5,379 bases of DNA, taken from positions 1 through 5,379 of the forward strand of contig JAHENN010000041.1 of the NCBI GenBank assembly GCA_018609665.1. Reading direction: 5' to 3'. Each line of letters begins with the position of its first letter. Within the stretch, counting starts at the first letter, position 1. Shown piece by piece: positions 1 through 4,810 of this stretch. The notes beneath the pieces were generated by a model. It saw only the letters and a list, made by a program, of their open reading frames with translations, did not search any database and had not been told where the DNA came from. This stretch comes from Haloarculaceae archaeon (GTDB lineage Archaea > Halobacteriota > Halobacteria > Halobacteriales > Haloarculaceae). Made by a program: the position numbers and the translations under genes.

Positions 1-85
1 TGCGCGGGACCGGATTCGAACCGGCGGACCCCTACGGGACAGCGTCCTAAGCGCTGCGCCGTTGGCCTGGCTTGGCTACCCGCGC
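1..85 (-). tRNA. tRNA-Leu (anticodon UAG)
   Basis: Read on the minus strand, this folds as a class II (long variable arm) tRNA. The acceptor stem pairs GCGCGGG (79-85) with CCCGCGC (2-8), with discriminator A at position 1. The D-arm opens with GCCAAGCC and closes with GGC. The anticodon stem CAGCG/CGCTG (52-56 and 40-44) flanks the 7-nt loop CTTAGGA at 45-51, giving anticodon UAG (47-49), which reads CUA leucine codons. The variable arm has a CCC/GGG stem, and the T-loop is TTCGAAT between GCCGG and CCGGT. A class II tRNA with discriminator A and anticodon UAG is leucine-specific. There is no intron. The window begins at the discriminator, so whether CCA is encoded cannot be seen. Confidence 0.97.
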
Positions 86-108
86 GCGGCCGTCGGTACC
101 GCCGTCGC

Positions 109-118
109 GGAAAAGTAC
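109..118 (-). promoter_or_regulatory. Possible TATA-like box for tRNA-Leu
   Basis: The minus-strand sequence GTACTTTTCC is the only A/T-rich patch in the 39-bp gap between the tRNA and the upstream MOSC gene. It is centred about 28 nt before the 5' end of the tRNA, a normal archaeal box A distance for a transcript starting at or near the mature 5' end. This rests on position and composition only. Confidence 0.4.
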
Positions 119-124
119 CTGTCG

Positions 125-634
125 CTACCGCCCGGCGCGGTCCCGGATGCGCTCGACGAGGCCCTCGAAGTCGGCCGTCGGCTCGACGCCGCGGACCTCG
201 TCGCCGACCCGCAGTTCGCCGGGGTCGACCACCCGCGCGCAGACCCCGCCGCGGCCGTCGCCGAGGGCGTCGGCGACGCCGTCCTCGCCGGCGACGTCCT
301 CGACGTGCCGGCAGGGTGGCCGCGGGCGGGTTCCCTCGAACGTCGCCGCCCCGAGCCGGAACCGACACTCCAGCAGGTCGCCGACGTCGCCGCCGCGGAC
401 GACCAGGTTGCGCCGGTGGCGGCCGTCCGTGAGGTCGATGCCGGTCGTCTCCCGTATCTCTTCGAGCGCCTCGGCCTGCACGAGCGTCACCTCGCAGACG
501 TCGAACGGCGAGTAGTAGCCCCGGCCGGTGCAGTAGCGGTCGCCGGCCAGCCCGCCCGCGACGGCCTCGACCGTCTCGCGGGACTCCATCGGCTCGCCCT
601 CGACCTCGGCGACGAGAATCGTCTCGAGACGCAT
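125..634 (-). CDS. Stand-alone MOSC domain-containing protein
   Basis: This encodes 169 residues. MOSC (MOCO sulfurase C-terminal) domains are thought to carry or transfer sulfur, or to bind molybdenum cofactor; stand-alone archaeal members mostly have no known substrate. Visible family features are a G-D-R-Y-C-T-G-R-G-Y-Y-S block at residues 31-42, the R-R-N-L-V-V-R-G strand at 74-81, and R-P-R-P-P-C near residues 103-108, where Cys108 matches the conserved MOSC cysteine. The protein also has cysteines at 35, 47, 90 and 132, many for a haloarchaeal protein. The length suits a single MOSC domain with no extra domain. I chose ATG at 634 because the typical opening MRLETILVAEVEG starts there; the frame stays open upstream to 850, but that extension runs antisense through the TFIIB-like gene and looks like a shadow. 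It is divergent from that gene across a 70-bp gap. The physiological role is unknown. Confidence 0.9.
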   Translation of the reverse strand: MRLETILVAEVEGEPMESRETVEAVAGGLAGDRYCTGRGYYSPFDVCEVTLVQAEALEEIRETTGIDLTDGRHRRNLVVRGGDVGDLLECRFRLGAATFEGTRPRPPCRHVEDVAGEDGVADALGDGRGGVCARVVDPGELRVGDEVRGVEPTADFEGLVERIRDRAGR

Positions 635-673
635 ACCGGCACTCGGGGCCCGACGCACAAGGCTCCGCCGACG

Positions 674-681
674 ATTTAAGT
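674..681 (+). promoter_or_regulatory. TATA-like box for the TFIIB-like gene, perhaps shared with the MOSC gene
   Basis: ATTTAAGT stands out in a GC-rich 70-bp divergent intergenic region. Its centre is about 27 nt before the GTG at 705, the spacing expected for a leaderless haloarchaeal transcript. The core TTTAA is nearly symmetric, so on the minus strand it reads ACTTAAAT and could also serve the MOSC gene, giving a leader of roughly 15 nt. No other A/T-rich box is visible in the gap. Confidence 0.55.
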
Positions 682-704
682 TCGCGGCCGCCCGACGTGG
701 GTGT

Positions 705-1013
705 GTGTACCGCGCTCGCGACCGGGTCGAGAACGAGGAGTGGGTGGCCGCCATCGACGAGGCGGCCGAGCGGCTCGAACTCGGCGGTGAGGCGAAGTCG
801 CGGGCGGTCGATCTGTTCCTGTCGACGGTGCCGGAGGAGCGGCGCTCCAAGCGGGCGGCCGTCGCGGCGAGTCTCTACGCCGGCGCGCTCATCGCCGGCG
901 ACCGGCGCTCGCAGTCGGCCGTCGCCGACGCGGTCGGCGTCGCCCGGCTGACCGTCCAGCAGCGCTGGAAGGGGCTGATGCGGGAGGCGGGGCTGGAGCC
1001 GCCGGCGTGGTGA
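705..1013 (+). CDS. Small TFIIB-family protein (single cyclin-like repeat)
   Basis: This encodes 102 residues from a GTG start. The sequence resembles one cyclin-like repeat of archaeal TFB: helices around residues 11-23 (WVAAIDEAAERL) and 28-43, an alanine-rich helix at 50-65 (RAAVAASLYAGALIAG), and a closing helix-turn-helix Q-S-A-V-A-D-A-V-G-V-A-R-L-T-V-Q-Q-R-W-K-G-L at about 70-91, the signature of the DNA-contacting second TFIIB repeat. It has no N-terminal zinc ribbon, B-finger or first repeat; full TFBs are about 300 residues. It is therefore unlikely to recruit RNA polymerase as TFB does, and may bind DNA or modulate a basal factor (inference). GTG at 705 is favoured by the box at 674-681; no other in-frame start fits that box. 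The stop codon abuts the convergent coaD stop. Confidence 0.8.
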   Translation: MYRARDRVENEEWVAAIDEAAERLELGGEAKSRAVDLFLSTVPEERRSKRAAVAASLYAGALIAGDRRSQSAVADAVGVARLTVQQRWKGLMREAGLEPPAW

Positions 1014-1511
1014 TTAGTCGGTCCCGCGGTCGGCCGGCCGGCCCTCCCGCTCGGGCGTGCGGTTGCCGTGTTCGTCGATCTCGCCGGCGACGATGCGCGT
1101 CGAGGAGATGACGTCGCCGTCCTCGGCGTAGACGTGGTCGACGACCTCGATTTCGAGCGGGTCGAGGCCCTTCTGCTCGCGCTTCTCGTTGACCCGCTCG
1201 GCGCCCTCGGCGGTCTCGGGGGAGGCGACGAGCACGTCGAAGCCGGGTTCGTCGGCGACGCCGGTCGGCTCCTCGAGCCGCCGGATCTCGAACTCGCGGC
1301 CGTGGTCGGCCGCCAGCGCTGCGAGTTCGCGCTCGAGGTCGGCCCGGCGCTCGTCGAACGGACGGACGTAGCGGTCGGCGTCGCGGGTCTTCGGCGCGAG
1401 GTCGTCGCTCGTCAGCCCGACGGTCAGGTCGCCGAGTTCGAAGGCACGCTCGAAGAGCGCCCGGTGGCCGTCGTGGACCGGGTCGAACGTCCCGCCCAGT
1501 ACGACGTTCAT
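1014..1511 (-). CDS. coaD: Phosphopantetheine adenylyltransferase (archaeal type)
   Basis: This encodes 165 residues. The enzyme transfers AMP from ATP to 4'-phosphopantetheine, giving dephospho-CoA and pyrophosphate, the penultimate step of coenzyme A synthesis in the cytoplasm. It is a nucleotidyltransferase-fold protein of the archaeal/eukaryotic PPAT group. Residues 6-16 contain G-G-T-F-D-P-V-H-D-G-H, with the nucleotide-binding HxGH motif at 13-16; the second signature I-S-S-T-R-I is at 135-140. Lys41 in the T-S-D-D-L-A-P-K segment is a likely phosphate contact. The final 20 or so residues (EHGNRTPEREG and on) form a charged tail beyond the core fold. ATG at 1511 begins directly with the MNVVLGGTFDP strand, so an earlier start is unlikely. 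It lies 46 bp downstream of the wHTH gene on the same strand and converges on the TFIIB-like gene with no bases between the stop codons. Confidence 0.95.
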   Translation of the reverse strand: MNVVLGGTFDPVHDGHRALFERAFELGDLTVGLTSDDLAPKTRDADRYVRPFDERRADLERELAALAADHGREFEIRRLEEPTGVADEPGFDVLVASPETAEGAERVNEKREQKGLDPLEIEVVDHVYAEDGDVISSTRIVAGEIDEHGNRTPEREGRPADRGTD

Positions 1512-1535
1512 GGACGCCGGGAGGGCTGGCCCGGG

Positions 1536-1543
1536 GTTAGTTC
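1536..1543 (-). promoter_or_regulatory. Weak TATA-like element for coaD
   Basis: In the 46-bp gap before coaD, the minus strand carries GAACTAAC, centred about 28 nt before the ATG. The sequence just before the ATG (CCCTCCCGGCGTCC) has no Shine-Dalgarno match, which fits a leaderless transcript of its own better than translation from an operon message. The box is a poor TATA match, so confidence is low. Confidence 0.3.
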
Positions 1544-1557
1544 CTGTGGTGCGGCGG

Positions 1558-2073
1558 TCAGTCGTCGGCGCCCTCGGCCGCGTCCTCGGCGTCGCCGTCG
1601 ACGGTGATGCGGACCGGCTCGCGGCCGTTCTCCGGCTGGACGCCGAGGTGGGAGTCGAGGTTGAACACCGTGTTCAGCTCGTCCTGCACCTCGCCGACGA
1701 TGGAGCCGACCAACTCGCTCGGCCGCATCGCGGTGTACTCGTAGGGGTTGTTGCCGGCGCCGCTTTCCTCCCGCTTGCGGCGCCGGACCTTCCCCTCGTC
1801 GTTGAGCTCCGCCAGCGCCTCCCGGACGGTGCTGGGGTAGAGCCCGGTCCCCTCGGCGATCTCCTCGCTCGTGCTGCCGGGGTGTTGCCGCAGGTAGACG
1901 TAGATGCGGGCCCGCGTCTCGGTGTCCAGCACCCACGACAGCAGGTCCACGATCCCCTCGTCGAAGCCGGCCGTCGCCCGCTCGGCCTCCCCTTCCAGTC
2001 TGTCCCGTACGCTCCCCTCCTCGGAGTCGACGGGGTCCGACCCCCCGTCGTCCGGCGTATCGTCGGTCGACAT
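1558..2073 (-). CDS. Winged helix-turn-helix transcriptional regulator
   Basis: This encodes 171 residues. An acidic, probably disordered N-terminus (about 1-25) is followed by a helix at 28-50 (GEAERATAGFDEGIVDLLSWVLD). A winged-helix domain covers about 51-116: helix 52-64, H-P-G-S-T-S-E-E-I-A-E-G-T-G-L at 64-78, recognition helix Y-P-S-T-V-R-E-A-L-A-E-L at 79-90, then a basic wing R-R-R-K-R-E at 97-102 and S-G-A-G-N-N-P-Y-E-Y-T at 104-114. The C-terminal part (117-148) is likely a helical dimerisation segment and the tail is acidic. It resembles the ArsR/TrmB-like wHTH regulators common in haloarchaea; no metal or sugar ligand site is apparent and targets are unknown. An in-frame stop at 2083-2085 just upstream fixes ATG 2073 as the start. 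It lies between gshA and coaD, so autoregulation or control of these neighbours is possible (inference). Confidence 0.85.
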   Translation of the reverse strand: MSTDDTPDDGGSDPVDSEEGSVRDRLEGEAERATAGFDEGIVDLLSWVLDTETRARIYVYLRQHPGSTSEEIAEGTGLYPSTVREALAELNDEGKVRRRKREESGAGNNPYEYTAMRPSELVGSIVGEVQDELNTVFNLDSHLGVQPENGREPVRITVDGDAEDAAEGADD

Positions 2074-2099
2074 GGGTGAAGTTCAGCAGGACACAGGGA

Positions 2100-2109
2100 G
2101 TACCGGTAC
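2100..2109. repeat. Perfect 10-bp palindrome in the regulator promoter (possible operator)
   Basis: GTACCGGTAC is a perfect inverted repeat located 27-36 bp before the ATG of the wHTH regulator, immediately next to its TATA-like box. A dimeric winged-helix protein bound here would block preinitiation-complex assembly, as many archaeal autorepressors do. The palindrome is seen; the operator role is inferred. A 10-bp GC-containing palindrome can occur by chance in GC-rich DNA. Confidence 0.35.
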
Positions 2110-2117
2110 ATAAATTT
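2109..2117 (-). promoter_or_regulatory. TATA-like box for the wHTH regulator
   Basis: The minus-strand sequence AAATTTATG is the main A/T-rich element upstream of the regulator. Its centre is about 40 nt from the ATG, farther than for the neighbouring genes, implying a start near 2086 and a leader of roughly 12 nt. Its right edge touches the first base of the gshA stop codon (2117-2119, TGA on the minus strand), so the promoter begins exactly where gshA ends. Confidence 0.5.
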
Positions 2118-3205
2118 CACCCCGGCGCGTCGCCGGCCAGAAGCCCCGCACACAGCCCCTCGAGGCCCTCCTCGGCGAGCAGCCGCCGCTGGCGGTCGGC
2201 GCCGCTCTCGGCGTCGTACACCGCCCGGATGCCGGAGACGCCGAGCCGGCTGGCCTCGCGGTCGACGAGCTCGCCGAGCGGGACCGTCTCCTCGCAGGCC
2301 CGGTCCAGCAGCGCCGCGTCGTGGCCGTGCCGTATCGCCCGCCACTTGTTCTCGTCGAGCGGCTCCCGCCGGTGGTCGTGGCCCGCCTCGCCGTCCTCGT
2401 AGCGGGCCGTCAGGTCCTCCACCAGCGCCGCGGCGTACTCGACGAACGCCAGCACCCGCTCGGGGTCGGCCTGGCCGTCCGGTGCCCGCACCTCGACGGT
2501 GCCGTGCTCGGAGTGCGGCCTGACGTCGTACCAGAGCTCCCCGCGGTCGTTGATCGACCCCGTCTCGACCATCGTCCGCTCGAACGACCGGAACGTCTCG
2601 AAGTCGCCGAACGCCGTCGGGATGCCGGTGTTCGGCAGCGCCTCGAACACCTTCCCCCGGGCCGACGCCAGCCCGGTGTCGAAGCCGTTCCAGAACGGCG
2701 AGTTCGCCGACAGCGCCAGCATCACGGGCATGTACCACCGCAGCTCGTCGGCGACCCAGACGGCCTTGTCGGCGTCGTCGACCCCGACGTGGACGTGCAG
2801 CCCGGCCGTCGTGTTGCGGTGCTGCGGGTACTGGATGCGGTCCAGCTGCGACCGGTACCGCGGCTTTTCGGCGTGTTCCAGCTCCCGCCACCGCGCGGCC
2901 GGGTGCAGCCCCGCGGCCGCGATTCCGTAGCCGTGCGCGTCGGCGTGGTCGAGCAGCGCCGTCCGCACCTCCGTCAGCGCGTCGCCGGCCGCCGACACCG
3001 ACTCGACGGTCGGCGTCTGCGTCTCGACGACGCACTTGAACAGCTCGTGGTCGAGCCGGTCGGCCAGCACCGCCGGCGGGTCGGCGCCGTAGACGAGCTC
3101 GTCGGTCCCCGCCGTCGGACGCCCGGCGCCGTCGACCACGTAGAACTCCTCCTCGACCCCGAGCGTCCCCGCCCGGTCGAAGGCCTCGCGCGAGCCCAAC
3201 TCCAT
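2117..3205 (-). CDS. gshA: Glutamate-cysteine ligase (GCS2 family, haloarchaeal GshA)
   Basis: This encodes 362 residues. The enzyme joins the gamma-carboxyl of glutamate to cysteine using ATP. Haloarchaea use the product gamma-glutamylcysteine as their main low-molecular-weight thiol rather than glutathione, and the function was shown experimentally in Haloferax volcanii. GCS2/YbdK-type features are G-V-E-E-E-F at 16-21 (metal and substrate carboxylates), T-T-A-G-L-H-V-H-V-G at 132-141, N-S-P-F-W-N-G at 168-174, W-Y-D-V-R-P-H at 225-231 with H-G-T-V-E-V-R at 234-240, and N-K-W-R-A-I-R-H-G at 286-294. The length is normal for the family and no key block is missing. The start at ATG 3205 is supported by a TATA-like box 27-28 nt upstream and by the family-like opening MELGSREAFDRAGTLGVEEEF. 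It lies 46 bp downstream of flpA and 43 bp upstream of the wHTH regulator, all on one strand. Confidence 0.95.
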   Translation of the reverse strand: MELGSREAFDRAGTLGVEEEFYVVDGAGRPTAGTDELVYGADPPAVLADRLDHELFKCVVETQTPTVESVSAAGDALTEVRTALLDHADAHGYGIAAAGLHPAARWRELEHAEKPRYRSQLDRIQYPQHRNTTAGLHVHVGVDDADKAVWVADELRWYMPVMLALSANSPFWNGFDTGLASARGKVFEALPNTGIPTAFGDFETFRSFERTMVETGSINDRGELWYDVRPHSEHGTVEVRAPDGQADPERVLAFVEYAAALVEDLTARYEDGEAGHDHRREPLDENKWRAIRHGHDAALLDRACEETVPLGELVDREASRLGVSGIRAVYDAESGADRQRRLLAEEGLEGLCAGLLAGDAPG

Positions 3206-3229
3206 CGACGTGTCCTTGGCCGCCGGCGG

Positions 3230-3237
3230 ATAAATAG
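3230..3237 (-). promoter_or_regulatory. TATA-like box for gshA
   Basis: The minus-strand sequence CTATTTAT lies in the 46-bp flpA-gshA gap, centred about 28 nt before the gshA ATG. This is the standard haloarchaeal box A position for a leaderless message. It suggests gshA is transcribed independently of nop5-flpA, although read-through remains possible because no T-rich terminator is visible in the gap. Confidence 0.65.
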
Positions 3238-3251
3238 CATGCGCCCGCCGC

Positions 3252-3878
3252 TCACCGCGGCGCCGCGACGACGCCGAGGTGGTCGTCGTGGAACGGCTCC
3301 AGCCGCCGGCGCTCGCGGACCTCGTACCCCTCCGACAGCGCCGCAAGGACCTCCTCGAACACCGCTTCCGGGTCGCCGGTGACGTCCTCGCTGCGGGCCT
3401 TCACCGACAGCAGCAGCCGGCCGTCGTCCCGGAGGAACCGCCGGTTGGCCAGGGCGACCCGCGCCTGCCCCCGGGTTGCGACGTCCTGGACGACGACGTC
3501 CACCGGCTCGACGACGTGGGCGTACGTCTCCGGCGTTCGGGCGTCCTTCAGCAGTGGGAACAGGTTCCGGCGGTCGTCGGCCACGTCGAGCAGGTCCCGG
3601 GTCGGCCGGGCGGCGAACTCGACGGCGTAGGTCGGCCCCGCGAAGTCGGCGACGTGGCCGACCGTCGTCCCTGCGGCGGCGCCGAGGTACAGCACCGTCT
3701 CGCCGCCGGAGAGCCCCGTCTCGACGCCCTGCTCCAACATCGCGCCCAGCTTCGAGCGCCGGGGGTCCCAGCGGCGCCACTCGCCGTCCGTCGGCTCCCC
3801 GTAGACCGGCTCGCCGCGGGTCGCGAGCGCGGACTCGCCGTCGAACTCGTGGCGGCGGACGCCGTCGGGCAGACTCAT
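3252..3878 (-). CDS. flpA: Fibrillarin-like rRNA/tRNA 2'-O-methyltransferase
   Basis: This encodes 208 residues. It is the S-adenosylmethionine-dependent methyltransferase of the archaeal C/D-box sRNP: with L7Ae, Nop5 and a guide RNA it methylates ribose 2'-OH groups in rRNA and tRNA. Fibrillarin features are W-D-P-R-R-S-K-L-G-A-M at 37-47, the SAM-binding loop L-Y-L-G-A-A-A-G-T-T-V at 63-73, Y-A-V-E-F-A at 84-89, V-V-Q-D-V-A at 129-134, S-V-K-A-R at 158-162, and E-P-F-H-D-D-H near 194-200. Lys43, Asp132, Lys160 and His200 correspond to the expected K-D-K-H catalytic set. The length is slightly under the usual 225-230. ATG 3878 overlaps the nop5 stop as ATGA, with a GTGAG Shine-Dalgarno-like match five bases before it, so the two are probably translationally coupled. 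Confidence 0.96.
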   Translation of the reverse strand: MSLPDGVRRHEFDGESALATRGEPVYGEPTDGEWRRWDPRRSKLGAMLEQGVETGLSGGETVLYLGAAAGTTVGHVADFAGPTYAVEFAARPTRDLLDVADDRRNLFPLLKDARTPETYAHVVEPVDVVVQDVATRGQARVALANRRFLRDDGRLLLSVKARSEDVTGDPEAVFEEVLAALSEGYEVRERRRLEPFHDDHLGVVAAPR

Positions 3879-4726
3879 TCGGTCTCACGCGCCTGGATGC
3901 GCTCGATGCGGTCGGCCAGCTCGGCGTCCAGCTCCGGCTTCCGCTCGCCGGAGTAGTGGTCGACGCGGGCCGCGATGGTCAGCTTCCCCGCCAGCGCCCG
4001 GGCCGCCGACCCCCGGTTGTCCGGGTGGGTCCCCCGGACCGCCTCGTGGGCGTAGATGACGCCGTGTTTCGGCGACGGCGCCCGCCCCCGCAGGTGGGCG
4101 AACAGCGCGTCCTCGGCGCCCAGCACCTGCACCGTCCCGGACGGCTTTCGCGCCAGTTCCTCCAGCCCGCCGGCCAGCGCGATCAGCCGCGCCGCCAGCA
4201 CCGGCCCGGCCAGCGCGGCCAGGTTCGGGGCCACCTCCGGCGCCGTCCGCTCGACGTGCCGCCGGAGGGCCTCGGCCTCGTCGTCGACGTCCCGGACGCG
4301 CCGGGCCAGCGCGACGACCGGGGCCGGCTCGTCGCTGTCGTCGCCGTCGTCGCCCCCGTCGGCCGCCAGCTCGCGGGCGTACTCGACGCCCGTCCCCGCC
4401 GACTCGCGGGTGCTGCCCGCCCACTCGGCGACCCGCTCGGCGAGCTCGTTGGCGACGCGGAGACAGTCGTCCATCGCCCGGATCGCGTGGACGAGCTGCT
4501 GGTCGTCGGCCCGCTCGCGCTCACGGACCGCGGCCTGCGTCGCTCGCGTCGTCGCCTCGCGGAGCTGGTCGTAGTAGTCCTCGGCATCGTCGGCGAAGCC
4601 GGCCGCGACGGCCCGCTCGGGCCACGGCGCCGGCTCCTCGGTCGACCCCTCCCGCACCGCCGCGGCGGCCGCCGCCGGGTCGTCTGGCGGGACGTCCGCG
4701 AACCAGCCGTCCTCGGAGTCGCTCAT
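3875..4726 (-). CDS. nop5: C/D-box sRNP scaffold protein Nop5 (Nop56/58 family)
   Basis: This encodes 283 residues. Nop5 bridges the L7Ae-guide RNA complex and fibrillarin and dimerises through a coiled coil. The NOP domain is clear: A-P-N-L-A-A-L-A-G-P-V-L-A-A-R-L-I at 166-182, A-G-G-L-E-E-L-A at 185-192, P-S-G-T-V-Q-V-L-G-A-E-D-A-L-F at 195-209, P-K-H-G-V-I-Y at 219-225, then R-A-L-A-G-K-L-T-I-A-A-R-V-D at 243-256. Helices at about 52-122 and 136-162 would form the coiled coil, linked by an Asp-rich loop at 123-134. Archaeal Nop5 is often 370-420 residues; here the fibrillarin-binding N-terminal domain is much reduced, leaving about 50 acidic, alanine-rich residues. I chose ATG 4726 because the TATA-like box at 4751-4755 fits; the upstream open frame to 5293 lies antisense to the hydrolase gene and was discarded. 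It is the first gene of the nop5-flpA unit. Confidence 0.94.
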   Translation of the reverse strand: MSDSEDGWFADVPPDDPAAAAAAVREGSTEEPAPWPERAVAAGFADDAEDYYDQLREATTRATQAAVRERERADDQQLVHAIRAMDDCLRVANELAERVAEWAGSTRESAGTGVEYARELAADGGDDGDDSDEPAPVVALARRVRDVDDEAEALRRHVERTAPEVAPNLAALAGPVLAARLIALAGGLEELARKPSGTVQVLGAEDALFAHLRGRAPSPKHGVIYAHEAVRGTHPDNRGSAARALAGKLTIAARVDHYSGERKPELDAELADRIERIQARETE

Positions 4727-4750
4727 GGCTCCGTGTTGTCCCCGGCCCGG

Positions 4751-4755
4751 TAAAT
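4751..4755 (-). promoter_or_regulatory. TATA-like box for the nop5-flpA unit
   Basis: The minus-strand sequence ATTTA, within GCATTTACC, is centred 27 nt before the nop5 ATG. It matches the leaderless spacing seen for gshA and the divergent hydrolase gene. A second A/T-rich patch at 4783-4788 is too far from nop5 and fits the opposite gene better. Confidence 0.55.
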
Positions 4756-4782
4756 GCGTTCCCAGTACGGGGGCCGAGCGAC

Positions 4783-4788
4783 TTATTT
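4783..4788 (+). promoter_or_regulatory. TATA-like box for the membrane hydrolase gene
   Basis: TTATTT on the plus strand is centred about 26 nt before GTG 4811, giving a leaderless start. It is separate from the nop5 box, leaving 27 bp between the two divergent boxes. The agreement with the GTG supports this start codon. Confidence 0.6.
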
Positions 4789-4810
4789 CCGCCGGGAGCG
4801 AACCGCCAGC

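Noticed and set aside
1..85. tRNA-Leu as an integration site for a mobile element
   Set aside because: tRNA 3' ends are frequent attachment sites, but here the 3' end is the window edge. No integrase or repeated tRNA fragment is seen inside the window.
635..850. N-terminal extension of the MOSC protein from an upstream ATG
   Set aside because: It is Ser/Arg-rich and antisense to the TFIIB-like gene; the MOSC fold starts naturally at 634.
1674..3035. Minus-strand open frame of 453 codons over gshA and the regulator in another frame
   Set aside because: It overlaps the real genes on the same strand in the wrong frame, is Arg/Ala/Gly-rich, and has no promoter or family resemblance.
3206..3251. 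Terminator between flpA and gshA
   Set aside because: There is no T-rich run or convincing hairpin in the gap; the only A/T-rich patch is better explained as the gshA promoter.
2321..3382. Long plus-strand open frame (353 codons) opposite gshA and part of flpA
   Set aside because: It is antisense to two well-recognised enzymes, has a low-complexity Arg/Val/Pro-rich composition with no recognisable fold, and arises from the scarcity of stop codons in high-GC DNA.
4655..4680. GCC-rich run near the nop5 5' end as a repeat element
   Set aside because: It simply encodes the alanine run at Nop5 residues 18-23 in a GC-biased genome.
3476..4753. Plus-strand open frame of 425 codons opposite flpA and nop5
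   Set aside because: It is Arg/Pro-rich and antisense to two conserved genes with clear motifs; it is a GC-driven shadow frame.
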